A stretch of 6,599 nucleotides of DNA from Aalborgiella sp043775055 (GCA_043775055.1 JAYVSU010000015.1:1-6599); one strand, 5' to 3'; positions 1-6,599 are shown, numbered from the stretch's first letter. Notes: generated from the letters alone by a model not told the origin. Numbers and translations: made by a program.

Positions 1-822
1 CACAATCCACCTATTCAATGGCCTGCCGAGGCTATTTGGGAAGACGTTTCGCCTTTGCTGGCAAACTTCACGGTGGAAGTGTTGCCAGAAATCGACTCGA
101 CCAACTCCGAGTTGATGCGTCGCGCCAAATCCGGCCAACTGGAGCCCACTTTGCTGGTTGCCGAGAAGCAAACCGCTGGGCGCGGCCGTTTGGGGCGTGA
201 TTGGCATGATTTGGCCAGCAGAGAAAATGCATCGTTGCCAGCCTTGACATTTTCATTGGGCTTGCCGCTGGCACCCAAAGATTGGTCAGGCTTGTCATTG
301 GCAGTAGGCGTGAGTGTGGCGCAGAGTTTGCACCCTGCCATCGGCTTGAAATGGCCGAATGATTTATGGCTGAAAGAACGTAAATTAGCGGGCATTTTGA
401 TAGAAACAGCCGTGTTGGGTGGGCAGCGCTATGCAGTGATTGGCGTGGGCATCAACATCAACGACCCTGAAGTTAAGCCCGAAGTGGCTATAACCGCCTT
501 GCGAACACCCGCAGTGTGGTTGCAAGAATTGCTACCGGGCATCTCTGCGCCTGAAGCTTTGCAGCGTGTCATGCCGCCCTTGATTCAAACCGTTTTGGCT
601 TTTGAAACCTATGGCTTTGCGCCCTTTCAAGCCCGCTTCAATGCACTCGATGTGCTGCGTGACCGCACGGTGACCGTGCATGAGGGGCAGCAACTAGCAC
701 CGAGCAGTGCAAGAACAATCGGCAGCGCGCATGGCGTTAATGAAACCGGCGAATTATTGGTGCACACTGACGCTGGCATGCAACGTATCAACAGCTCGGA
801 GGTGAGCGTCAGGCCTCTCTAG
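1..822 (+). CDS. birA: Biotin--[acetyl-CoA-carboxylase] ligase (BirA), 5' end cut by window edge
   Basis: The enzyme makes biotinyl-5'-AMP from biotin and ATP and transfers biotin to a lysine of the biotin carboxyl carrier protein of acetyl-CoA carboxylase, in the cytosol. The ligase signatures appear in order: DSTNSEL (from base 94), the biotin/AMP loop GRGRLGR (from 178), KWPNDLW (from 349), the K and G of RKLAGILIE (from 382), then IGVGININ. A small C-terminal domain follows, ending at the TAG at 820-822. A TTG at 55 could be read as a start, but the frame is open back to base 1. The upstream codons read HNPPIQWPAEAIWEDVSPL, which resembles the N-terminus of burkholderial homologues as I remember them, so the true start lies before the window. 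At least 273 residues are present. No N-terminal helix-turn-helix is visible in this short leader, so it is probably a monofunctional ligase and not a repressor, though the missing start leaves this slightly open. Confidence 0.95.
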   Translation, partial: HNPPIQWPAEAIWEDVSPLLANFTVEVLPEIDSTNSELMRRAKSGQLEPTLLVAEKQTAGRGRLGRDWHDLASRENASLPALTFSLGLPLAPKDWSGLSLAVGVSVAQSLHPAIGLKWPNDLWLKERKLAGILIETAVLGGQRYAVIGVGININDPEVKPEVAITALRTPAVWLQELLPGISAPEALQRVMPPLIQTVLAFETYGFAPFQARFNALDVLRDRTVTVHEGQQLAPSSARTIGSAHGVNETGELLVHTDAGMQRINSSEVSVRPL

Positions 823-854
823 GTCGCTTGCCAGACACACTCACATATATATTT

Positions 855-1562
855 ATGCTACGTCTTTTAGTTTCATTGTTGTTGCTGGCCAATGGGGCTT
901 ACTTTGCATGGTCGCATGACATGCTCGGCGGTCTGGGCTTGGGTGTTCCGTCACAAAGTGAACCACAGCGGCTCACGCAACAAATTGAGCCTGAGCGGAT
1001 TCGAATTTTGAAGCCGAGCGAGGCTGCGCCAGCCAAAGTAGCTTCTACGAGCAATAACCCGAGTGCGAATGTTCCATCTACAGCAGCTGCGACTACAAAC
1101 GCTGCTGCTACCAGTTGCTTGCAAGCAGGTGTGTTTACCGACAAGCAAATTGGGGCGCTGCGCCAAGCGCTCAGCAATAACTTACCCTCGGGTTCGTGGC
1201 GCTTAGATGCCACAGCGCAACCTGCACAATGGATTGTCTACATGGGCAAGTACCCAGACAACAAGACGCGCGATCTTAAAAAATCACAACTCACTAAAAT
1301 CAAAGTGCCTTTTGAGACTTTGACAGAAGCAGCTTTGGAGCCTGGTATTTCTTTAGGAAGTCACCCCAGTCAAGAAGCCGCCAACCAAGCATTGAATCGC
1401 CTCTTCAAGCAAGGCGTTCGCACCGCCAGGGTACTAGAGGAGCAACCGAGTCAACAAGGCTATCAACTCGTTTTGCCCGCTTTGAATGATGCGCAACGAA
1501 CGAAGCTCAACAATGTGCGCGTTCAACTGGCTGGCAAACCCCTAATGGCTTGTAAAAGCTAG
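855..1562 (+). CDS. Membrane-anchored SPOR-domain protein
   Basis: This 235-residue protein starts with an uncleaved-looking signal anchor (about residues 2-19, MLRLLVSLLLLANGAYFAW). A conserved-looking SEPQRLTQQIEPERIRIL segment (35-52), an Ala/Ser/Thr/Pro/Asn-rich linker (about 55-87) and a C-terminal globular part follow. The latter reads as a SPOR-like fold: WIVYMGKY at 126-133, then GISLGSHPSQEAANQALNRL and GVRTARVLEE (to about 196). SPOR domains usually bind denuded peptidoglycan glycans, so a periplasmic, wall-associated role is inferred; the partner is unknown. Two cysteines, C88 and C233, would face the periplasm and could pair. ATG 855 was chosen because the hydrophobic anchor begins there. 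A TTG at 828 would add nine polar residues and sits only 5 bases past birA. Neither start has a strong Shine-Dalgarno, so translation may depend on birA, which ends 32 bases upstream. Family call likely; function unproven. Confidence 0.8.
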   Translation: MLRLLVSLLLLANGAYFAWSHDMLGGLGLGVPSQSEPQRLTQQIEPERIRILKPSEAAPAKVASTSNNPSANVPSTAAATTNAAATSCLQAGVFTDKQIGALRQALSNNLPSGSWRLDATAQPAQWIVYMGKYPDNKTRDLKKSQLTKIKVPFETLTEAALEPGISLGSHPSQEAANQALNRLFKQGVRTARVLEEQPSQQGYQLVLPALNDAQRTKLNNVRVQLAGKPLMACKS

Positions 1563-1590
1563 CGCTCCTAGCCCTTTCAAACCCTCTCAA

Positions 1591-1608
1591 GCTTTTTTAA
1601 AGCCTTTT
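1591..1608 (+). terminator. Weak candidate intrinsic terminator after the SPOR gene
   Basis: A 5-bp stem GCTTT (1591-1595) and AAAGC (1599-1603) closes a TTT loop and is followed by CTTTT. It lies 28 bases after the SPOR stop codon and overlaps the last codon of the convergent kinase gene. The stem is short and A/T-rich, so it may be chance or only a partial stop signal. Read on the minus strand the stem gains two weak pairs but lacks a following T run. Confidence 0.3.
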
Positions 1609-3073
1609 AAGGGTTAGCCAAAAACCGCACAGTGAACATCGCCCCAGGCGGCACATGGCCCGGTCTGGCATCTTCCACAGTCAAGGTGGCGCCGTGTTTG
1701 GTGGCAATTTCTTGCACAATTGCCAGCCCTAAACCAGAGCCATCTGTGTTTGTACCTAGTACACGGTAGAACGGTTGCATCACCAAGGTGCGCTCGACCT
1801 CCGGAATGCCCGGCCCCGTGTCTTCAACCTGCAAGAGCAAGGCATGTCCGTATGGATCAGCCAAAACACGGACAGTGATCACCCCTGGATGGTCTACCGT
1901 TGATGGCGTGTAGTTCAAAGCGTTGTCAACCAAGTTACGTATCAGTTCTTGAATCAAGGTCGGGTTGGCTTGCACCATCACGCCTGGATCGCCGACTTGC
2001 GCGCCTTCAAAGCCGAGGTCAATGCGCTTCTCCATCGCACGTGGAATCGCGTCTTGTACCACGTCGCGCGTGAGCAAAGCTAAATCACAGGGTTGTTGCG
2101 TCAACACATTGCCACCACCCTCAGCACGCGCCAAGGCCAACAGCTGATTCACAGTATGCGTGGCACGAATGCTAGAGCGTCCTATTTGCTGCAAAGACAG
2201 CTTCAAATCTTCGGTGCTGGTGTTTTGGCGTAAAGCCAAATCCGCTTGCATGCGCAGACCCGCCAAAGGTGTTTTGAGTTGATGGGCCGCATCAGCCAAA
2301 AACCGCTTCTGCGTGGCCATGGAGTCTTTGAGCCGCGTCAGCAAGCCATTCACGGAAGACACCAGCGGCACCACCTCTTGCGGCACTGAAGTTTCGTCCA
2401 ACGGACTCAGATCATCAGACTTGCGTGCACGAATACGCGCCTCTAACTGGTTCAAGGGTCTGGTGCCACGCACCAAGGCCAACCACACCAAGAGCACCGC
2501 CAGGGGCAAGATCACAAATTGCGGCAGCATCACGCCTTTGATAATTTCTGTCGCAAGGACGGAGCGTTTTTCACGCGTCTCAGCCACTTGCACCAACGCA
2601 TCGCGGGCACCAGGAATATCTGACTGGATCCAAATTGCAGCAACGCGCACAGGCAAACCTCGGATTTCTTCATCGCGCAGCTTCACCTCCCAGGGCGATG
2701 CTTTGATGCTTTCTGAAGGTTCAGGCACATCTTTTTCGCCGCTCAGCAATTCGCCACGCAAACCAATGACTTGGTAATAGATTTGATCTGCATCGTCAGC
2801 CCTGAGCAACTCGCGGGCAGGTTGAGGCAAGTTGAATTGCGCATGCCCGTTTTTAACAACCACCAATTGCGCCAAGGCTTGGACGTTGTATTCCAAGGCG
2901 CGATCAAACGGTTTGTCGGCAATGTTTTGCGCCACCAGCCAGGTCAGGGCCAAGCTCGCTGGCCAGAGCAACAGCAATGGCGTGAGCATCCAATCCAAGA
3001 TTTCGCCAAACAACGAGCGTTGTTCGCGTTTAAAAATACTCGCGGCAGGCAATTTTTTCTTAAAAACCGACAT
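1607..3073 (-). CDS. Sensor histidine kinase, TctE-like
   Basis: This 488-residue inner-membrane kinase would sense a periplasmic signal and phosphorylate the response regulator encoded just upstream. Visible order: cytoplasmic N-terminus; first membrane segment about 28-48; a periplasmic region of about 130 residues beginning FDRALEYNVQALAQLV, typical of the TctE-type sensor domain (2CSK_N); second membrane segment about 181-201; a HAMP-like linker with P206 and the N242/L244 region; the dimerisation box FLADAAHQLKTPLAGLR with phosphoacceptor H264 (bases 2282-2284); N-box NLVDNALNY (N380, N384); G1 box DTGPGIP (D418); F-box QPFYR; G2 box GSGLGL (445-450). All catalytic boxes are intact. ATG 3073 has only a weak GGAT about 5 bases upstream. 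It follows the regulator gene by 41 bases on the same strand, so the two are likely co-transcribed. The ligand is unknown; tricarboxylates or other organic acids are a family-based guess. Confidence 0.93.
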   Translation of the reverse strand: MSVFKKKLPAASIFKREQRSLFGEILDWMLTPLLLLWPASLALTWLVAQNIADKPFDRALEYNVQALAQLVVVKNGHAQFNLPQPARELLRADDADQIYYQVIGLRGELLSGEKDVPEPSESIKASPWEVKLRDEEIRGLPVRVAAIWIQSDIPGARDALVQVAETREKRSVLATEIIKGVMLPQFVILPLAVLLVWLALVRGTRPLNQLEARIRARKSDDLSPLDETSVPQEVVPLVSSVNGLLTRLKDSMATQKRFLADAAHQLKTPLAGLRMQADLALRQNTSTEDLKLSLQQIGRSSIRATHTVNQLLALARAEGGGNVLTQQPCDLALLTRDVVQDAIPRAMEKRIDLGFEGAQVGDPGVMVQANPTLIQELIRNLVDNALNYTPSTVDHPGVITVRVLADPYGHALLLQVEDTGPGIPEVERTLVMQPFYRVLGTNTDGSGLGLAIVQEIATKHGATLTVEDARPGHVPPGAMFTVRFLANP

Positions 3074-3114
3074 GTTGTATCCGCGAAATCAAGCCGTCAC
3101 ACCATGTTTTGTGA

Positions 3115-3795
3115 TTAAGCTGCAGGCGCAATTTTTTCTAAACAATAGCCCAAACCACGCACCGTGGCGATGCGAATCGGGCCTTTCTCAATCTTTTTGC
3201 GCAAACGGTGGATGTAAACTTCAATGGCATTGTTGCTGACTTCTTCACCCCATTCGCACAAGCGCTCCACCAATTGATCTTTGCTCACCAAGCGACCGCT
3301 ACGCTGCAGCAACACTTCCAGTAAACCCAGTTCCCGAGCGGAAAGCTCGACCATTTTGCCGTCGATGGTGGCAACGCGACCCGCTTGGTCGTACTCCAAA
3401 GGACCATGCTTGATGGTACTGGCCGCGCCGCCCATGCCGCGCCGCGTCAATGCACGTACACGCGCTTCCAGTTCCTGCAGACTAAAGGGTTTGGCCATGT
3501 AATCGTCAGCGCCGTGATCCAAGCCTTTGACCCGCTCTTCCACACTGTCGGCTGCGGTCAAAATAAGGACCGCCAGTTTTGAGCCTCGTGCGCGTAGCCG
3601 CTTGAGGACTTCCAAACCGTGCATCTTGGGCAATCCAAGATCAAGAATGAGCAAATCAAACTCGGTATTGGTCATCAACGCAGCATCGGCCTGTGAGCCA
3701 TCGGGCACATGATCCACCGCTGCGCCCGAGCTGCGCAAGGTGCGCAGCAGGCCATCAGCAAGAACTTGGTCGTCTTCGGCAATAAGAATTCGCAT
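3115..3795 (-). CDS. OmpR/PhoB-family response regulator, TctD-like
   Basis: This 226-residue DNA-binding regulator is the partner of the kinase downstream. The receiver domain (about 1-118) has the acidic pair D8/D9, phosphoacceptor D52 in LILDLGLPKMHG, T80 and K102 in AKPFS. After a short linker comes an OmpR-type winged helix (about 127-222), with SNNAIEVYIHRLRKKI as the recognition-helix region and RIATVRGLGYCLE as the wing. The length is normal for the family. ATG at 3795 was chosen because MRILIAEDD is the canonical start and GGAGAC sits 5 bases before it. The frame is open further upstream, to 3903, but those codons run through the intergenic region into the divergent gene and look noncoding. 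Both catalytic and DNA-contact parts are intact, so it should act as a phosphorylation-dependent transcription factor. The divergent AEC transporter gene is a likely target, by position only. Confidence 0.95.
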   Translation of the reverse strand: MRILIAEDDQVLADGLLRTLRSSGAAVDHVPDGSQADAALMTNTEFDLLILDLGLPKMHGLEVLKRLRARGSKLAVLILTAADSVEERVKGLDHGADDYMAKPFSLQELEARVRALTRRGMGGAASTIKHGPLEYDQAGRVATIDGKMVELSARELGLLEVLLQRSGRLVSKDQLVERLCEWGEEVSNNAIEVYIHRLRKKIEKGPIRIATVRGLGYCLEKIAPAA

Positions 3796-3800
3796 GGTTT

Positions 3801-3806
3801 GTCTCC
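3801..3806 (-). promoter_or_regulatory. Shine-Dalgarno of the response regulator gene
   Basis: Read on the minus strand, GGAGAC ends 5 bases before the ATG at 3795. It is the clearest ribosome binding site in the window and decides the start against the longer open frame upstream. Confidence 0.8.
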
Positions 3807-3858
3807 GGCTAATTGTTTTCTTTATTTTAGGGGCTATCTCAGCATAAAAGTCAGTACT

Positions 3859-3875
3859 CAATATATTGCACAATA
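3859..3875. promoter_or_regulatory. Nested inverted/direct CAATA repeats, possible operator
   Basis: The stretch CAATATATTGCACAATA holds a perfect 10-base palindrome (CAATATATTG, 3859-3868) whose right arm also forms an inverted repeat with the next CAATA (TATTG-CA-CAATA, 3864-3875). The two same-strand CAATA copies are 12 bases apart. OmpR-family regulators usually bind direct repeats of roughly 10-11 base spacing, so this is a candidate site but not an exact fit. It overlaps the possible transporter -10 box. A/T-rich palindromes of this size can arise by chance. Confidence 0.35.
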
Positions 3876-3880
3876 GAACG

Positions 3881-4837
3881 GTGCTGAATGTCTTGCAAAT
3901 CACCTTTCCATTTTTCGCGCTTGTGCTGTGTGGCTACGTGGCCACACGCCGAGGATACTTGCATTTGACCGCCATTCCAGGAATGAACAGTTTTGTACTG
4001 TTCTTCGCCCTACCTTGCTTGCTGTTTCGCTTTGGATCTTCCACCCCGATTGCGCAATTACTGGATGCCAGCGTCTTTGGGGTCTACCTCTTTTGCGCCT
4101 TGGTGATGGTCGGATTTGCTATTGCAGTGACTAAAAACAAACGCATCGGTTGGAACGATGCCTCTTTAGGCGCTTTGGTTGCAGCCTTTCCTAACACTGG
4201 CTTCATGGGTGTACCGCTTTTAGTAGCTTTGTTGGGCGCACGCGCAGCTGGGCCGGCAATCGTGACGATTGTGGTGGACATGGTGATCACCAGCTCTTTG
4301 TGCATTGCCTTGTCGCGACTCGACGGTGCTGATGAGCATGGCTTCAGCAAAGCGGCAAAAAACGCGCTCAAAGGCGTCATTGCCAACCCCATGCCGTGGT
4401 CGATATTGTTGGGCGCTCTGGCTTCTGCGGTAGATTTACAGCTTCCTAAACCGTTAGCGGTGACGCTAGGATTGTTAGCCGATGCTGCCTCGCCCGTTGC
4501 TCTGTTCACGATTGGTGCGGTGCTGGCACGCTCACACATGAACGCGCATGATCATTTACCACTGCGCGATTATTTGCCAGTCGCCTTTCTCAAACTATTT
4601 TTGCATCCAGTACTCGTGTTACTGGTCGGTTTGGCCGCCAAGCAACTTGGCGTTCCACTGGATAACTTTGCCTTGACTGTGTTGGTCTTGGTTGCAGCCT
4701 TGCCCAGCGCCAGCAATGTGTCGTTGTTGGCTGAACGCTTTGGCGCCAACAACGGGCGCATTGCACGGATTATTTTGGTATCTACCGCTCTGGCTTTTTT
4801 TACCTTTTCAGGCGCCGTGGCTATTTTTAGACCTTAA
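3881..4837 (+). CDS. AEC-family transporter (auxin efflux carrier / malonate permease type)
   Basis: This is a 318-residue, highly hydrophobic inner-membrane carrier, a normal length for the family. About ten membrane segments can be drawn, near residues 4-22, 34-52, 64-84, 97-120, 124-145, 171-189, 195-215, 231-252, 262-282 and 295-315. Family-like motifs are FPNTGFMGVPL (103-113), ANPMPW (168-173), DAASPVALFTIGAVL (201-215) and LPSASNV (274-280), the helix-breaking polar and proline residues expected in the crossover region. Known relatives move malonate and other organic acids, or auxin in plants; the substrate here cannot be told from sequence. GTG 3881 is preferred because homologues, as I remember them, begin close to LNVLQITFPFFALVLCGY. 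TTG 3866 would add five polar residues. No good Shine-Dalgarno precedes either. It is divergent from the two-component genes and converges on priA, with 16 bases between stops. Confidence 0.9.
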   Translation: MLNVLQITFPFFALVLCGYVATRRGYLHLTAIPGMNSFVLFFALPCLLFRFGSSTPIAQLLDASVFGVYLFCALVMVGFAIAVTKNKRIGWNDASLGALVAAFPNTGFMGVPLLVALLGARAAGPAIVTIVVDMVITSSLCIALSRLDGADEHGFSKAAKNALKGVIANPMPWSILLGALASAVDLQLPKPLAVTLGLLADAASPVALFTIGAVLARSHMNAHDHLPLRDYLPVAFLKLFLHPVLVLLVGLAAKQLGVPLDNFALTVLVLVAALPSASNVSLLAERFGANNGRIARIILVSTALAFFTFSGAVAIFRP

Positions 4838-4853
4838 CTTTTATACTGAAACG

Positions 4854-6599
4854 CTAAATCGCCAAGGGATCCACATCAACCGCCCAGCGGATCATGCCTT
4901 GTTGTTTGGTTGTTTGCAGCACCTCGTGCCATTGGCTCAAAAACTGCTGCAGTGCTTTGCGAGAGTGCGATTCGACCAACATTTGGGCACGCTCGACATT
5001 GGCGATCCGTTGCATAGTCATGGGCACAGCGGGGTAGAGGGTGATGTGTTCAAAACCTTCGACAGAATCTGCCAAACCCGCTGCCGCAGCACTAGCCGCG
5101 GTTAAATAAGCTTGTGCCGCTTCTTGCGTACGCGCTTCTGCGCGGACCAAGGCGCTGTAGCCAAAGGGGGCCATCGTCGCCGCTTCACGTTCTTTGAGCT
5201 GATCTTCGGCAAAGCCGGGGTAGTCGTGCTTTTTAAGCGCCCAGTACAGCGGGTGCATTGGGTGATGCGTTTGGATCCACATTTCGCTGCGCGCACCTTG
5301 TTCTGCATCGCGGCCCGCGCGGCCTGCGGCTTGCATCAACAGGCTAAATAAGCGCTCAGGCGCTCTGAAATCGCTTGAAAACAACGCGCCGTCTGGATTC
5401 ACCGCCGCCACCAAGGTGATGTTGCGAAAGTCATGCCCCTTGGCAATCATTTGGGTGCCAACCAACACGTCCACCTCGCCAGCATGGACCTGCGCCAGTT
5501 GCTGCTGCAGCGCGCCTTTGAGCTTGGTGCTGTCTGCATCGATGCGTGCGATGCGAATGGGCGAGCCGTCTGGCCGTGTCACCCCTGACAGCAAATCAGC
5601 CAAATGCTCTTCAAGCTGCTCGGTGCCACGGCCAATGGTGCTGATATCCAAGTTGCCGCAAGCTGGGCAGGCACGAGGTACACGCTGTGTAAAACCACAG
5701 TGATGACAACGCAACGTGCGATCAATTTTGTGGAAAACGCGGTACGCACTGCAATGCGGGCACTCGCTCTTCCAGCCGCAATCGCCACAATGCAGCACAG
5801 GCGCATAACCACGGCGGTTTAGGAACACCATGGCTTGCTCGCCGCGCCCAATGCGTTCAGCGATAGCCGCCAACAACGGCGGTGATAGCACGGTCTTTTT
5901 GGGCTGATGCTCCATGTTGACCGTGATCACTTTGGGCAACACGCCACCGCCGATGCGGTCAGCCATCGTCAAGCGCTGGTAACGCACACCTTGTCGTCCA
6001 CCCTGCTCTGCGGGTCGGCTGTGGTACCAACTCTCAAACGAGGGCGTGGCAGAACCCAAAATCACCTTGGCATGGTCTATTTTGCCTCGGTAAACAGCTA
6101 AATCGCGCGCTGAATAACGTGCCCCTTCTTGGCTTTTGTAGCTGGGGTCGTGCTCTTCGTCCACAACAATGAGCTTTAAGTGCGGCATCGACGCAAATAC
6201 CGCCATCCGCGTGCCCAACACGATACGGGCTGTGCCCATGTGCGCCGCTAGCCAGCTTTTCAAACGCTGTGGGTTGGTCAAGCCGCTGTGCATGGAAACG
6301 ACCGCATCTTCCCCGTAAAGCGGCGTAAACCGCTCACGCACGCGAGCTTCCAGTTGCGGCGTGAGGTTGATTTCAGGCACCATCATCAGTACTTGCGCAG
6401 ATGCATCGCTTTGCAACACGGTCATGGCGGCTTGCAGATAGACCTCGGTTTTGCCGCTCCCAGTAGCTCCAAAAAGCAAGAAAGGGCCGTTTTTAGAGGC
6501 AATTTCAGCTATAGCCGGCGTTTGATATGGACTTAATGCTACATTATTTATAGCAATTGATGAAGTTTCATTTTTTGCTTCGCTGTCAACCGTTTGCGT
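4854..6599 (-). CDS. priA: Primosomal replication-restart helicase PriA, 5' end cut by window edge
   Basis: PriA recognises stalled or repaired forks and reloads the replicative helicase. The 581 residues present cover the helicase and C-terminal domains: Walker A GATGSGKT (bases 6447-6470), DEEH box in VVDEEHDPSYK (6150-6161), LGSATPS, RGTEQLEEHL, VLVGTQMIAKGHDF, and AGRAGR (about 5310-5324). Between the lobes lies the PriA-specific zinc region with eight cysteines in four pairs, CGDC, CPHC, CHHC and CPAC (5658-5789). The C-terminus ends DVDPLAI. All motifs are intact. A TTG at 6477-6479 could be read as a start, but it lies inside the conserved FLLFGATGSGKT strand and the frame is open to base 6599. 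The codons in between read as a polar linker and then LSPYQTPAIAEIASKNGPF, the usual lead-in to lobe 1. The 3'-end-binding and winged-helix domains must therefore lie beyond the window. Confidence 0.97.
   Translation of the reverse strand, partial: TQTVDSEAKNETSSIAINNVALSPYQTPAIAEIASKNGPFLLFGATGSGKTEVYLQAAMTVLQSDASAQVLMMVPEINLTPQLEARVRERFTPLYGEDAVVSMHSGLTNPQRLKSWLAAHMGTARIVLGTRMAVFASMPHLKLIVVDEEHDPSYKSQEGARYSARDLAVYRGKIDHAKVILGSATPSFESWYHSRPAEQGGRQGVRYQRLTMADRIGGGVLPKVITVNMEHQPKKTVLSPPLLAAIAERIGRGEQAMVFLNRRGYAPVLHCGDCGWKSECPHCSAYRVFHKIDRTLRCHHCGFTQRVPRACPACGNLDISTIGRGTEQLEEHLADLLSGVTRPDGSPIRIARIDADSTKLKGALQQQLAQVHAGEVDVLVGTQMIAKGHDFRNITLVAAVNPDGALFSSDFRAPERLFSLLMQAAGRAGRDAEQGARSEMWIQTHHPMHPLYWALKKHDYPGFAEDQLKEREAATMAPFGYSALVRAEARTQEAAQAYLTAASAAAAGLADSVEGFEHITLYPAVPMTMQRIANVERAQMLVESHSRKALQQFLSQWHEVLQTTKQQGMIRWAVDVDPLAI
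6521..6590 (-). other. AT-rich segment inside the priA interdomain linker
   Basis: About 29% G+C by hand count (20 of 70 bases), far below the surrounding gene. On the minus strand it encodes a polar linker (DSEAKNETSSIAINNVALSPYQ region) just before the helicase core. It contains a 5-bp inverted repeat, TGCTA (6537-6541) and TAGCA (6551-6555), around a 9-base A/T loop. A second palindrome, GCTATAGC, lies just outside at 6508-6515. The frame is kept. It could be a tolerated small repeat in a nonconserved linker, or simply drift. Confidence 0.4.

Larger units (their letters stand above)
3796..3880. promoter_or_regulatory. Divergent intergenic control region between regulator and transporter
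   Basis: These 85 bases are A/T-rich and must hold the promoters for the regulator-kinase operon (leftward) and, probably, the AEC transporter (rightward). On the plus strand TATATT at 3862-3867 is a plausible -10 for the transporter, but nothing at the expected -35 distance resembles TTGACA. On the minus strand TAAAAT (3824-3829) with CTGACT (3849-3854) is the best pair I can find, with a long 19-base spacer. Both are weak, which would fit promoters that need an activator. The exact elements are inference. Confidence 0.5.

Noticed and set aside
15..395. A 126-residue minus-strand frame opposite birA
   Set aside because: It is the shadow of the birA ligase motifs, with no coding features of its own.
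2313..2777. A 154-residue open frame on the plus strand within the kinase gene
   Set aside because: It is antisense to intact, conserved kinase sequence, shows Ser/Thr/Arg-rich shadow composition and has no recognisable domain.
3796..3903. A longer start for the response regulator, adding 36 residues upstream of MRILIAEDD
   Set aside because: The added residues have no receiver-domain similarity, the frame runs across the divergent gap into the transporter gene, and the GGAGAC site fits the ATG at 3795.
4084..4539. A 151-residue open frame on the minus strand within the AEC gene
   Set aside because: It is antisense to the membrane segments of a clear transporter; its Ala/Lys/Thr-rich composition is the mirror of hydrophobic codons.
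4801..4860. Possible bidirectional terminator between the AEC gene and priA
   Set aside because: The gap is only 16 bases. The nearby GGCGCC palindrome and T runs are in coding sequence and I could not form a stable stem followed by a T tract on either strand.
4692..5105. A 137-residue plus-strand frame spanning the end of the AEC gene and the end of priA
   Set aside because: It overlaps two well-supported genes in other frames and has no family features; the hydrophobic start is frame-shifted transporter sequence.
5658..5789. Eight-cysteine zinc region considered as a separate zinc-finger or rubredoxin-like insertion
   Set aside because: Four CxxC pairs between the helicase lobes are the normal zinc-binding region of PriA.
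1..6599. tRNA, rRNA, riboswitch, CRISPR array, insertion sequence or attachment site
   Set aside because: Genes fill nearly the whole window, the largest gap is 85 bases, and I found no spaced repeats, transposase-like frames or recognisable RNA folds.

Overview
The window holds six protein-coding genes packed almost end to end. Two of them, at the two edges, are cut off by the window. The proteins look like those of a betaproteobacterium, most likely of the order Burkholderiales and the Comamonadaceae type. The clues are the short-N-terminus BirA without a helix-turn-helix, the birA-linked SPOR protein, and a TctD/TctE-style regulatory pair whose kinase reads HQLKTPLAGLR at its phosphorylation site. 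Base composition looks like the low-to-mid 50s in percent G+C by eye (not computed). I see no clear sign of recent transfer, no insertion sequence, no RNA gene and no CRISPR array.

Layout. Plus strand, 1-1562: the 3' part of birA (biotin-protein ligase), then a small membrane-anchored SPOR-domain protein, probably one transcription unit. A weak hairpin followed by a short T run lies in the convergent gap. Minus strand, 3795 down to 1607: a response regulator followed by its sensor histidine kinase, 41 bases apart and probably one operon. Plus strand, 3881-4837: an AEC-family (auxin efflux carrier/malonate type) membrane transporter, divergent from the regulator. Minus strand, 6599 down to 4854: priA, the primosomal replication-restart helicase, missing its N-terminal DNA-binding part because the window ends. 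It converges on the transporter gene with only 16 bases between the stop codons.

How the parts may work together. birA and priA are housekeeping genes: biotin attachment to acetyl-CoA carboxylase, and replication restart. The unit with the most biology left to learn is the middle one. A two-component system of the tricarboxylate-sensing TctDE type sits back to back with a single-gene carrier instead of the usual tripartite tctCBA transporter. The 85-base gap they share carries a nested set of CAATA/TATTG half-sites. My inference is that the pair senses an organic acid and controls this carrier. The sequence alone does not prove it. The rest of the window is ordinary chromosome, and I found no strong case for a wholly new system.
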